From Scilla litardierei (taxonomy: Eukaryota; Streptophyta; Magnoliopsida; Asparagales; Asparagaceae): a stretch of DNA of 64,000 nt. The notes beneath the pieces are model-generated. The model saw nothing but the letters and a program-made list of their open reading frames with translations, did not search any database and had not been told where the DNA came from. This document shows positions 44,331 through 57,041 of the stretch, in pieces. The translations under genes were made by a program, and so were the position numbers. Position 1 is the stretch's first letter; each line of letters opens with the position of its first letter. The stretch is taken from NCBI GenBank assembly GCA_030789695.1, contig CM061142.1, positions 607,175,659 to 607,239,658 of the forward strand, written 5' to 3'.

Positions 44331-46123
44331 TGTAAGGATCGCCTTACACTTGCAATACAAACAACACACACTAGAGGGGGGGTGAATAGTGTAATTGCAA
44401 TAACATTTTCCAATTAAAATTAAACTTGTAAATGCGGAATTATAAATGCAAGAGGAATTAAAAAGCACAATTAATCCAAACGCAAACACAAAGAATTACC
44501 CTGGTTCCCCAAACTTGGGTACATCCAGCCACACCAATATTCACTATAATCCCACACAGAGAAGTGAATACAAATCTCACAAGGAGATACCCCCACAAAG
44601 AGGATTTATGCCCTACACAAGGACCCAACCAATCCTACACGAGGATCAAGACTCCCACACAGAGAATCACTAACTCCCACTCAGAGAATTAGGGTTAGCC
44701 CTACACTAGGACACTAAACTCCCACAAAGAGAGTTATTCCCACAAAGAGAATATCCTAGTCCCACAAAGAGACAACCTCCCACAAAGAGAGAAAGATCTA
44801 ATTCCCACAAAGAGAATTAGAGACACAAATTTACCAAGTAAAGTAAATACTCTTACCTATGCCTTGAGATGCTTACTCATGAATGGATGCAAGTCATGGA
44901 AGAGGATCTCCAAGTGTTGAGATATGCTTGAGAGCACTTGGATGAATTCCCTTGAGCTGGACTTCCATGCATGAAGAAGAATGAGGGCTCTTGAGAGGGA
45001 ATTGAGGGAGTTTGTGAGTTGCTTATAGATCTCTTGAGATATTCAATAGCATCAAGAAGTATAAGAGATGGCAGCACACTCATATATATATGAACCCTAT
45101 ATCAACACCCAAAACCCAAGAAAACAGCCAAAGAAACGATTCTGCAATGGCTAGAAACTGGGCGAAAACGACAGGAACAGTCGACTGATGATCAAAAGAC
45201 AGTCGACTGATCAACGGCTAGAAAATATCCAACGGCTATAATCTGAGCCAGGACAGTCGACTGATGAAACAGTCGACTGAGAACAGGACAGGCACCTGTA
45301 AATCCTTCAGCAGGCAACTACTGCAGGGGATGGAATAAAACAGAGAGCTGCACTCTTTCTCCAGTTAAGCACACAAGCGACTGATGTCAATAATACAGTC
45401 AACTGTCTATTAGTCAGGCGACTGTAAAATCTTAATCAGTCGTCTACTGTAAAAGATGGAGAAACAACAGAGAGATACAGAGATTGTACTTACGCTACTC
45501 AGGTGACTGATGACCAATCTACATGCAACTGTAAACTGACCAGTAGTCGACTGTGCGTAAATCTCAAGTTTGAGTCAATTGAAATGTTGACTTGAGCTGT
45601 GCATATCAGGCGACTGTAGAAGGATCTACAGGCGACTGGAAATCACCCAGTCGACTGTGTTTCCTTCAGCAGGCGACTGATGGAAAGCCAGAGACTCCAA
45701 GTGAGTCTTTGGACAAATTTAACCTATTGGGTTAAATTCTATGATAATCCTAAGACTCACTAAGACGGTTAAATGCATATGCATGAATGAGTAAACCATC
45801 TAACAAGGCATTACATTAATCCTAGACTCAAAAGAGAGAGAAAGCAATAAAGTAAATTATATTGATTACAATGCTTTCCTTAGAGTCTAAGTCTTCAATC
45901 TTGATACCTTGAATGCTCTCCATCATCTCCAAGCTTTGGCACTCCTTGAGTCCAAGCAATGGTTCTTCTTCACTTGATGTCCATCCTTGCACCAAGTAAT
46001 TAGTCTCCAAGAAAGATATTCTTGAAATAAAACTGAGAGACTAAAACATGAGAGTCATTAGCAACAACATAATGTTGTGATCATCATCAAAATAAGATTG
46101 GTATGAAACACCAATATTCAACA
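44331..46123 (-). repeat. 5' LTR of H
   Basis: 1793 bp, complete, from TGTTGAATATTGG (46123, minus) to CTTACA (44331). It contains the palindrome array (45178-45657), a TATA stretch (about 45087-45098) and, downstream of it, tandem CTCTTTGTGGGA-like units (44580-44815, minus strand). Confidence 0.93.
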
Positions 46124-46600
46124 GCATATAATAGACTTCCAGACGAAGTTCTTCATGTCCCTCCAGGTGATGTGCACCAGTGGCTCCACCTCGATCCATT
46201 TTGTGAAGTAGTCGACGGCGGCGACGAGAAACTTCCTTCCTCCTGTTGTCATTAGGAATGGTCCGAGGATGTCGAGGCCCCATTTGGCGAACGGGACCGG
46301 GCTGAGGATTGGAATCAGGTCGATGGGAGGGGCGGTTGTATGTTTGAAGAATCTTTGGCACTCCTCGCACTTCTTGACATAGTTGGTCGCATCCTTCAGC
46401 ATGGTCAGCCAATAGTAGCCCTGCCAGATTGCCTTGTTCGCCAGGGTGCGGCCACCGTAGTGATTCCCGCATAGCCCTTCGTGTATCTCATAGACGACCT
46501 CCTTTGCTCTTCTTGGCCCTAGGCATTTCAAATAGGGAAAGACGTCGTACCTCGCGCGACGCTTTCAATAGAGCACGTCGTCGAAGATCACGAACGTTCA
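46124..46600 (-). pseudogene. pol: F integrase N-terminal part
   Basis: On the minus strand, 46531-46124 encodes the gypsy integrase zinc-binding domain (H-H-C-C pattern: HEGLCGNHYGG, then CEECQRFF) and the start of the catalytic core (KWGLDILGPF with the first catalytic Asp, then VAAVDYFTKWIE). It ends at SIIC, where H inserted. The remaining core with the second Asp and the Glu is missing from the window. This fixes F as pol order RT-RNase H-integrase, that is Ty3/gypsy. Confidence 0.92.
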
Positions 46601-47884
46601 GGCCCATCTTTCAATCTTCTGCACCTCCAGCCAGTCTTCTGGTAGGGATCCAGTCTCTAGGTAGGTGATGATCGGGCTCATCCATGATTGCTCCAAGTTG
46701 ACGCACATCAGCTCGCCCTCCTCTATGCTTGGTGTCAGCAGGTTCTCGATGTAGATAGCTTTCCCAATTTTGGCCGGAGAAGATGAAGCCAACTTTGAGA
46801 GGGCGTCGACCCAGTGACTATTCGATCTTGGCAGATGCTGGACCATTGCTTTTCTCAATTTGAGGAGCTAGGCTCGGTCGCACTTCAGGTACCGCTTCAT
46901 CGGATCCTCCATTATTTCAAAGTTGCCTTCAATTTGCTGGACCACGAGCATTGAGTCACTGATCAACAGCACATTCATCGCCCCCAGCGCCCGGCAGAGC
47001 TTCAGCCGGTTGAGGACAGCCTCGTACTCTGCCACATTGTTGGTTGTCGAGAAGTTGAAGCAGAGTGCGTACTCCAGTAGGCTTCCCTTCGGGGTCTTTA
47101 TTACAATGCCGGCTCCACTTCCCGACCCTGTGGCCGATCCATCGACGTGGACAACCCACAGCTCGCCTTCGAACTGTGTGGAAGTTGATGGAGAGTTCTC
47201 GTCAATGAGCTGATGTTGTTGTGTGTTCGGCTGATTGTCGAGCGTTGCTTTGCCAATCTCTTCGACGGTGCACTCCACTACGAAGTCTGCCAATGCCTGA
47301 CCTTTGATCGTCGCACTGGACTTATAGATGATGTCGAAATCACTGAGCTCGATGCTCCAATTTAGCATTCGGCCCGACCTCTCCAACCTTCTCAGATTCT
47401 TTTCAAGTGGTGTGTTAGTGTAGACAACAATTGAGTGCGCCTGGAAGTAGGGTCGCAGCTTCCTCTTCGTTAGAGTTAGGTAGTAGGCAAACTTCTCGAT
47501 GGGGCTGTATCGGGTCTTTGCCTTCCAGAGCACACGACTTGCATAGAAGACCGGCCTCTAGATGCCACGTCCTCTTTAACTAGGATCGAGTTGACGGCTT
47601 CTTCAGTGGTGGCGAGATAGAGGCCGAGCCACTCTCCTTCCTCCGGCTTTGCGAGCAGCGGCGGGCTCTTAGGTAGGCTTTCAGTTCGCCAAAAGCTTGG
47701 GTACAGGAGTCGTCCCACTCGACCTCCTTCCTTATTCCCTTACTCTCGCCGAGGGCCTTCCTAGAAGCTTGAAGAACGTGAGGGACCTCTCGACGGACTT
47801 CGACAGGAATATCCCTAGTGCGGCGATTCGGCCGTTCATCTTCTACAAGTCTCTGAAGGTCCTTGGCTCGTCCATGTTGATGAG
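46601..47884 (-). pseudogene. pol: F RT connection, RNase H and second (archaeal-type) RNase H
   Basis: 47884-47534 carries the RT connection with several stops. 47533-46868 is open for 221 codons: first RNase H remnant (YSPIEKFAYYLTLTKRKLRP), then a linker, then a second RNase H domain with HVDGSATGSGSGAGIVI (Asp), NNVAEYEAVLNRL (Glu) and LISDSMLVVQQIEG (Asp). Two successive RNase H domains are a marker of the Tat lineage. 46858-46598 continues with the HWVDALSKLAS motif that ends this domain. At 47884 the coding is cut by E and resumes at 57042 in the same frame, with ATGAG duplicated. Confidence 0.92.
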
Positions 47885-50697
47885 TGTCACACCCCGCGTC
47901 CCAAAAATATGGAGGCGAAGCGTGAGAAGGTCCGCTCAGACTTGAAGCTACAAAGCTGCAAGTCCGATAAGCGTCAATCAAATTTAAAACTGCAGGTCCT
48001 TGCAACGCGAACGAAACAAGATAATAATAATGAAATGAGACAAAAGAATAATCTCAGAATATCCATAAATATAAATTCCAACATCGCAGAAAAGCCACCA
48101 GGATGAAATAAAAGAGAGTCTAAAGGCCCAAACATGGCCAACAAAAGTACAAAGTACAAAACAACGGTGCTACGCACCAACAACTAACAAAAAGCCTAAA
48201 GCAAAATAAAGCTCAACAAAGACTCAAAGAATGGTCACCGGTGTCCACCAAAATCCTCATGTGCAATCATGGACTCAGACTCAGCGTCAGCAACTCATCA
48301 CGTACGCAGCAACGATCTCTGGCTCAGGTCTAACATGTGACACCCAAAAGAGCAAGGGGCACATGTCAGCAAGTCTGGAAGACTTGTGCAAGTGAAACTG
48401 AAAGTACAAGTAAGAGCAACCTAAAAGTTCTAGCATGATGCAATGACATGGCAGTTAAAGTAATGAGTGCAACAGGTAAAGTAAAGCGAAGTAAGGTACG
48501 AGCATGGCATGACATTCACAAGACAAGTACAAGACAAGAAAAGTAAGCACCTCGTGCACAGAGATTCCGTCCTTTGGCTAGAGGGCGGATCAGGCCACTC
48601 CTAAGCTCAAGTAACCGTTTATCCCTACCCCTCCACGTGTGTCGAGCCAGGGCCTTACCCCCGAACACGGAATGCTCGCTTCTGGACCACGAGCCAGGAA
48701 GTGTGTAAACAAGTATCGCGTAGGGGTGCACCTAGCCGGACAAGTAGTACAAGGACAAGTATTGTAGCGTGTGCTACGAATGCAACATTCAATGCATGGA
48801 TGACATGGCATGGCAAGTAGTAAAGCGTACAGGTAAGAAAAGTAAACGTGACAGTTTAGCATGCATGAATGACAAGTTTAAGGGTTGGATCTAGCTTCGT
48901 TGTCAAGCTAGATCATTTAGGTGACGGATCTAGTTTCGTTGTCAAACTAGATCAAGTAGGCGTCTAGCCAGCTATCATTTCACTGACTAGTCTCTTTTAC
49001 GCTAAAAGCAAGTAAGTGGCCTAAAAACATGGCCCTACACAAGAGTTGGCAAGTTTCACTTGCCTGCAACTATCACGTCAAGAAAACACCGTCCAACGAG
49101 TCCAAAGTCACGATTCCTACGTGCACAAGTCCACCGGCCTAAAGTCCATATTATTAATCTTGATTAGTGAATTTAAAACATTTAAAATACTTTGAAAATA
49201 CTGATTTTAGTCTTGATTAGCATGCATTGGGTTGGGGGTCCTAGGGGTGCAAAGCGTTACCTCAACACGACGCGAAAGCTACACCGGCGTCGGGTAGCTA
49301 CACCGGGGGTTGGAATAATAGAACGCGCTCCAAGTCCTGATTCCAATATATATTCCTTGCTGGAAAATTCAGAGCTTCGACCGGGGCGACGGTTCCAGAT
49401 TCCAAAGCTAGCACGTGCGACGACGGGCTACGACGTGCGACGACGTCGTACGCGACGGATCCTCGAAGAGCAAGCACCTAGGTGGGGCCCACAGTACTCC
49501 TAGGGGCCTTTGGGGGACCCACAATAACTCTGGAGAACTTGGGGGGCCCACGGTGGCAAGCGGTGCGACGGATGCGGGGTTGCGACGAGTGACTCTCGGT
49601 CGTACCCCTCCAATGCGGGAGAATTCCTCGGTCGCTGCGAGAGAACGGGGCTGTGCAGCAGCGGGGGTCGGTCACAGCGGCGGGTGCGGGCGTTTCCTTC
49701 GGTCAGACCGATAGGGACCGTCGGTCGTGCGCTTGGGATGCGAGGCTGCGGTGTGCAAAGCTTGGGCGCTCGGTCACAGCGGGCGGGGCGACCGGTCAGT
49801 CACGGAGCGGAGCGGGGCGACGGGGCGGGTCGATGCGGAGCGCTTGTGCGGAGCGGGGCCTCGGTCAGACCGAGGGCCTCTCTCGGCCAAGCGGGGGGAA
49901 CGGGCGTGGGCGGCTGCTGCAGCGTGCGGACGGCGAGGATGCGGGGGCGGCTATCGGTCGGAGCGGGCGGATGCGGTGGGTTTTCTCGGTCGTGCGGGGG
50001 GCTGAACGTCGCAACGTTGCGACGATTCGTCGCAACGTCCAATTTCAAGTTTGGAAGAGGCTAGGGCTAATTTCTTTGGAAAATAGGTCTTGCTAGGGGT
50101 TGCTTATATAGTATAGATGGGTTGACTTGGTCTAGGGCTAAATCTAATAGGATTAGAAGTTTAAAAAGATTTAAAATTTGAAATTCAATTACTCCATCTC
50201 ATCCAAGAGTTTGACCTGGTCCAAATGAGCTGGAAATTGGCTCAAAAATTCTTTAAAATGTTTAAAACTTAAATAAATTTTATTTGGCCGAAAATAATTT
50301 ATAAATTAATTATTAAAAATAATATAAAACTTGTAAAAATTATAAAAGTGGTCAAATAAACTCCAAAAATTATAAAATAAATATCGTGGTGATCGTGATG
50401 ACGAATGTGAGCTAACTAAGAAGACGGAACTCAATTTTGACGTCGGACGACGAAACTAAAAATAGAAACGTCTCCCGTCAAGAGTGAGAATCGTCACGTC
50501 TCATCGAGTAAGTTTAAATTGTGGGAAAACGACTCGAGAAACGTCGTTCCAAAATAGTGCCACTATTTAATACTCTCAGGGACGTTCAAAACGGCATATC
50601 ACACTAAAGTGTTCACAAACAAACAAAGTCTAAAACAAACACGTGCACGGTCAAAAGCACGTGCACGAACAACGTACCACGAGAAGTGGTCGTTACA
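47885..50697 (-). repeat. 3' LTR of E
   Basis: 2813 bp. On the minus strand it begins TGTAACG (50697) with G-box-like CACGTG and GTGCACGTGC motifs near 50641-50670. It contains a very GC-rich stretch (49400-50010) whose long ORFs are compositional, and ends GGGGTGTGACA (one CpG of the usual tail mutated). Confidence 0.95.
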
Positions 50698-50715
50698 TCC
50701 TCCCCACCTTAGAAT
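50698..50715 (-). other. Polypurine tract of E
   Basis: Minus strand CTAAGGTGGGGAGGA precedes the 3' LTR, preceded by GGACTTTATT, a typical end of Del/Tekay-type interiors. Confidence 0.85.
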
Positions 50716-53700
50716 AAAGTCCGTCCTCGGACTTTCTAATATATCTAGTCGCTCTAATAACTACCCCAGTCAAGCCACATTATAATTTAAACCAAGTATA
50801 GTCATTGCAAGTGCTTATATATGCACTAAGTAGTCAAACATTAATACCACCAACACGTATATACATTCACATACGTATACACGTATACCTATTATATTCA
50901 GTCAAATTCATACATGTATTTCAATCAGGTATATAAACATACATCCCTTATATAACTACTACTCACAAACAATAATTCAGGTACTCACATAAGAATAGTG
51001 TCACACTTAGCAAATACAACCATTGCTCTACATATAGATAGCTACCTATGCACAAACATCAAGAGTATACTTCCCTCTAATATTCATCCAATACCAACAT
51101 CTCAGCACTTATAGTCACACCATACCATTACTAAATCAAATTCACTATATCTAATATACATTCACCGCTACTATAATTTCACAATATATAGTCATTCAAA
51201 TACATGCAAATAGTTCACCATATATTCACATCACGTACGGTCCTATAACTGTATTTACGACACGCCACATATACCATAGTCATCAAAACCTATAACTAAG
51301 CACATACTTACCCGTGCATGGTGCACACCCATACACGCTAACATTTCATTTACATACACCAATCATACCATTATATTACTAGTACATCCACACACCTAGT
51401 TTTAGCTAGTACACATACGTTCACATAACAAGTCCTTAGTAAATAACTATACCACAAGGCCAGCACCTATAACTATATACTGGCGTAGCGACCCACAGTC
51501 ATGTGCGTAGCACGACCAGGCACAACCACTCCTATCACTATACATACATCAAACATTGCTATATTCAAACTACAAACATTCATTCAATATACTTAGAGTA
51601 TACCCACTCAAGCTTGGGTGAGACTCAATACACATATCAGAATATTCTATATACGTAACACGACATTCATACCTATACCAATACCACTCCCCTATATATA
51701 CATCTACCAATACAACCGTATACATTTCATAGATCAATCACACTTAATATTTAGTCAGGCAATACTTACGTAGTTCAATCACTCTATATACCATAATAAT
51801 AATACAGACATCAGCACACGTATAATTATAATATACTCCTTAGTACAAACATTCACCGTATAGTCACACATAAATAATATATATATTCACACCATAGCCT
51901 ACTACCTATAATTAGTATACTAACACATTCACACATACATAATTAAGATGTGCAATAGTCGTTTATACCTCACGGTATGCACGCATGCAACATCCCGCAA
52001 AAGAAAGCAATACCAATCAAAATTATAATCTTACTACCATATGTATATCACCTATATACCCATGCAACAAAACATAAATACTTACGTATAGGCACCATAT
52101 ATATCTACCTACGAGCACATACTCACTCGTAATAATATATGGGTCACTCAATAGGCCTACTTACTTAATTATACGTACACTTATTATTATCACACCTAGC
52201 ACACACATATCTTTACCAATCATTTTATTTCAACCATTATAAGTATCTCTTACTACATACACAACTTAGATATTCCAACGCTAATTCAAATATACACAAG
52301 CATCCCTAGTATAGTATATCTAACCACTCACAAGTCTATACATTCTAGCACACAAACAACTTCATAATATCACGAATAACTCCAAGTACATATATATATC
52401 ACACAATAGGCAAGCATCAATATACTATGGGGGTACACTCATTCAAGCCCACGTACACAACTTAGGTACGTGCACAACGACACCTCACAAGGGTCCAAGG
52501 GTCTACTAACAACTAAGGGTTGACACAGACATTGACGGTCCCTAAGGCCTAAGCAATAAAGAGAGATCGAGGGCGAGACGAGGGAAGGATCGACAAGCAC
52601 GAGTTCAGATAGGACGAATACGAGGAGACGGCTTGGTTGGACGAAACATTGACTCAAAGGTGAGGTTTAGGTTGAGGGAAAAAGGAGATGTAGTGATGCT
52701 TGAATAGAGTACAGAAAAGCAACTAGGATAAATAGCATAAGCTAAAATACGCAAAATTGAAAACGGTTGTACTTTAAAATCCTCATCTGAGAAGAAATGT
52801 TTGGGGATCGATAAAACGAGTTGTTCAAAATAAATCTGAGTCGAATATTCAAAATAATAGAAAATGGCCTATTGGTTTTTAAAAATCCTTTTAAAAGGAA
52901 GTAAAATCATTTACGCGAATATTAAAGACATGGTTTGGAAAATTCTATCCGCCGGTAATTTAATATAATGTTGTCAAAAGTTTTGGAAAGTCGAAGAATG
53001 AATTCGAGTAACGGAAGAATTTAAACTCATGTTAAATGCTTTCAAAACTTTTAGGCTATGGAAAATTTAAAATAATCAATTTTGAAAATTCTTTTAGAGA
53101 ACCAGTGTTTGCCAAAAATCAGAAACTGATTTACATAAGGTTCTTAATATACGAGCACACAAGTCTGGCACGGATAAAAATAGTTGAAAGTAGGTATGGT
53201 GCACGGAAAAATAATAATATTGACTTAGTATAAGAATTATCGAAGTCGAATAGTAAGTCTTTAAAATCAAATCACGGAGGGTCTAAATCAGGAAGTAGTT
53301 ATGAAAATAGTAATTTCAAAAATCTGAAACAGGGAAAACGATGAGCAAAAACCAACTTGCTGAAAGCTGAAATTCCATGTGTCTTGAAAAGTATATTAAA
53401 AGTAAACACGATGTGTTATTCGAATGGCATAAATAAGAAGGGAAATTATAAATCGAATTGAGCAAAATAAAAGTACTGTTCAGAATAAAATTAATATATG
53501 AAAGAACAACACACTTACACAAGTACGAAAAGCATAGACTGGGAAAATACTATAAACTAGCATTCAAAAATTCCTACAAACATTTTTAAAAATTTAAATC
53601 AATGAAGAAGTATGAAGTATAAGTATATTAAAATTTTGAACAAGTTTAAACCTAGGGAAAGAGGAAATCGAAAGATACTTTTGGAAGATTCAAGATTGTA

Positions 53701-54228
53701 ATGGAAAGGTTTGAAAATTGACGACAATCGTCATGAGGCGATCTCGTGAATCGAGGCAAGGGAATTGGTCGGAGATCAGACATTCATAAGCCTAGGATAT
53801 GAACCAGAGGAGGCTACGGAGAAACTCCTACGGTCGACCAACTAAAGATTAGGAACTAGGCGCTAAGACTTCTAAGGGTCAGACGGTAAAGAAATGCGTT
53901 CAGCTTGGTCCGAAATCGATGAACCCAAAAGCGAACGACTAAGGGGATTCTAGAAGCCTAATATGGTCAGGGTTAGGCAAGGACCACTAAGGTAACTCCT
54001 ACGACGATTAAATCCATTGCTAAAAGGGAGTCTAACTACAGTCAGGGCCTCTAACTAGCAAGCACAGACGTCTAACTAAGTCTTCTAATCACCTAGTGTC
54101 CTAAAAACGGCTAGACTCAGGGCTTCTGATTCGGATGTTGCAATTTATTTAATGGACATTCTGTTATTATCGTGGTTCCGTTAATTCACAATTGCAAGAT
54201 AGGACCTGCATGGGCCACCAACAAAACC
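50716..54228 (-). other. Non-coding interior of E with strong strand asymmetry
   Basis: No gag or pol similarity and no ORF above about 70 codons. 50780-52430 is almost free of G on the plus strand (A/C/T-rich, with frequent ATAC and CATA). 52640-54220 is purine-rich on the plus strand. I cannot name a PBS: the bases next to the 5' LTR (54190-54228) match those of C but no tRNA I recognise. Confidence 0.75.
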
Positions 54229-57041
54229 TGTCACGCCCCGCTTCCCAAAAATATGGAGGCGAAGCGTGAGAAGGTCCGCTCAGACTTGAAGCTACAAAGC
54301 TGCAAGTCCGATAAGCGTCAATCAAATTTAAAACTGCAGGTCCTTGCAACGCGAACGAAACAAGATAATAATAATGAAATGAGACAAAAGAATAATCTCA
54401 GAATATCCATAAATATAAATTCCAACATCGCAGAAAAGCCACCAGGCTGAAATAAAAGAGAGTCTAAAGGCCCAAACATGGCCAACAAAAGTACAAAGTA
54501 CAAAACAACGGTGCTACGCACCAACAACTAACAAAAAGCCTAAAGTAAAATAAAGCTCAACAAAGACTCAAAGAATGGTCACCGGTGTCCACCAAAATCC
54601 TCATGTGCAATCATGGACTCAGACTCAGCGTCAGCAACTCATCACGTACGCAGCAACGATCTCTGGCTCAGGTCTAACATGTGACACCTAAAAGAGCAAG
54701 GGGCACATGTCAGCAAGTCTGGAAGACTTGTGCAAGTGAAACTGAAAGTACAAGTAAGAGCAACCTAAAAGTTCTAGCATGATGCAATGACATGGCAGTT
54801 AAAGTAATGAGTGCAACAGGTAAAGTAAAGCGAAGTAAGGTACGAGCATGGCATGACATTCACAAGACAAGTACAAGACAAGAAAAGTAAGCACCTCGTG
54901 CACAGAGATTCCGTCCTTTGGCTAGAGGGCGGATCAGGCCACTCCTAAGCTCAAGTAACCGTTTATCCCTACCCCTCCACGTGTGTCGAGCCAGGGCCTT
55001 ACCCCCGAACACGGAATGCTCGCTTCTGGACCACGAGCCAGGAAGTGTGTAAACAAGTATGGCGTAGGGGTGCACCTAGCCGGACAAGTAGTACAAGGAC
55101 AAGTATTGTAGCGTGTGCTACGAATGCAACATTCAATGCATGGATGACATGGCATGGCAAGTAGTAAAGCGTACAGGTAAGAAAAGTAAACGTGACAGTT
55201 TAGCATGCATGAATGACAAGTTTAAGGGTTGGATCTAGCTTCGTTGTCAAGCTAGATCATTTAGGTGACGGATCTAGTTTCGTTGTCAAACTAGATCAAG
55301 TAGGCGTCTAGCCAGCTATCATTTCACTGACTAGTCTCTTTTACGCTAAAAGCAAGTAAGTGGCCTAAAAACATGGCCCTACACAAGAGTTGGCAAGTTT
55401 CACTTGCCTGCAACTATCACGTCAAGAAAACACCGTCCAACGAGTCCAAAGTCACGATTCCTACGTGCACAAGTCCACCGGCCTAAAGTCCATATTATTA
55501 ATCTTGATTAGTGAATTTAAAACATTTAAAATACTTTGAAAATACTGATTTTAGTCTTGATTAGCATGCATTGGGTTGGGGGTCCTAGGGGTGCAAAGCG
55601 TTACCTCAACACGACGCGAAAGCTACACCGGCGTCGGGTAGCTACACCGGGGGTTGGAATAATAGAACGCGCTCCAAGTCCTGATTCCAATATATATTCC
55701 TTGCTGGAAAATTCAGAGCTTCGACCGGGGCGACGGTTCCAGATTCCAAAGCTAGCACGTGCGACGACGGGCTACGACGTGCGACGACGTCGTACGCGAC
55801 GGATCCTCGAAGAGCAAGCACCTAGGTGGGGCCCACAGTACTCCTAGGGGCCTTTAGGGGACCCACAATAACTCTGGAGAACTTGGGGGGCCCACGGTGG
55901 CAAGCGGTGCGACGGATGCGGGGTTGCGACGAGTGACTCTCGGTCGTACCCCTCCAATGCGGGAGAATTCCTCGGTCGCTGCGAGAGAACGGGGCTGTGC
56001 AGCAGCGGGGGTCGGTCACAGCGGCGGGTGCGGGCGTTTCCTTCGGTCAGACCGATAGGGACCGTCGGTCGTGCGCTTGGGATGCGAGGCTGCGGTGTGC
56101 AAAGCTTGGGCGCTCGGTCACAGCGGGCAGGGCGACCGGTCAGTCACGGAGCGGAGCGGGGCGACGGGGCGGGTCGATGCGGAGCGCTTGTGCGGAGCGG
56201 GGCCTCGGTCAGACCGAGGGCCTCTCTCGGCCAAGCGGGGGGAACGGGCGTGGGCGGCTGCTGCAGCGTGCGGACGGCGAGGATGCGGGGGCGGCTATCG
56301 GTCGGAGCGGGCAGATGCGGTGGGTTTTCTCGGTCGTGCGGGGGGCTGAACGTCGCAACGTTGCGACGATTCGTCGCAACGTCCAATTTCAAGTTTGGAA
56401 GAGGCTAGGGCTAATTTCTTTGGAAAATAGGTCTTGCTAGGGGTTGCTTATATAGTATAGATGGGTTGACTTGGTCTAGGGCTAAATCTAATAGGATTAG
56501 AAGTTTAAAAAGATTTAAAATTTGAAATTCAATTACTCCATCTCATCCAAGGGTTTGACCTGGTCCAAATGAGCTGGAAATTGGCTCAAAAATTCTTTAA
56601 AACGTTTAAAACTTAAATAAATTTTATTTGGCCGAAAATAATTTATAAATTAATTATTAAAAATAATATAAAACTTGTAAAAATTATAAAAGTGGTCAAA
56701 TAAACTCCAAAAATTATAAAATAAATATCGTGGTGATCATGATGACGAATGTGAGCTAACTAAGAAGACGGAACTCAATTTTGACGTCGGACGACGAAAC
56801 TAAAAATAGAAACGTCTCCCGTCAAGAGTGAGAATCGTCACGTCTCATCGAGTAAGTTTAAATTGTGGGAAAACGACTCGAGAAACGTCGTTCCAAAATA
56901 GTGCCACTATTTAATACTCTCAGGGACGTTCACAACGGCATATCACACTAAAGTGTTCACAAACAAACAAAGTCTAAAACAAACACGTGCACGGTCAAAA
57001 GCACGTGCACGAACAACGTACCACGAGAAGTGGTCGTTACA
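54229..57041 (-). repeat. 5' LTR of E
   Basis: 2813 bp, colinear with 47885-50697 without indels, about 13 substitutions. It ends GGGGCGTGACA (54229) with the CpG intact. Confidence 0.95.

Larger units (their letters stand above)
40033..46123 (-). mobile_element. Sirevirus-like, gag-only copia element H
   Basis: Minus-strand element with 3' LTR 40033-41546 (truncated), 5' LTR 44331-46123, PBS and PPT in place. The 2784-bp interior encodes gag only. Sirevirus hallmarks: a PPT with AAAAAGGGGGAGAT preceded by CATCATC, several GGGGGAG-like tracts in the 3' internal region, and a gag with CFMANGEE followed by acidic coiled coil. GCATA (46124-46128) should be the right target duplication; the left one was lost in the deletion at about 40030. 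Inserted in the F integrase. Confidence 0.9.
47885..57041 (-). mobile_element. Young coding-free gypsy-like element E (LARD type)
   Basis: Two LTRs of exactly 2813 bp each (47885-50697, 54229-57041), 5-bp target duplication ATGAG (47880-47884, 57042-57046), and a 3531-bp interior with no coding region. By eye about 13 differences separate the LTRs (about 0.5%), so it is a recent insertion. LTR termini (TGTAACGACC ... GGGGCGTGACA, minus) and PPT place it in the same group as element C. It must have moved with proteins from an autonomous relative. It splits the F RT. Confidence 0.95.

Noticed and set aside
49653..50096. 147-codon and 126-codon ORFs in the GC-rich part of the E LTRs (repeated at 55997-56440)
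   Set aside because: Overlapping frames are equally open; identical in both copies only because the LTRs are young. No domain recognised.
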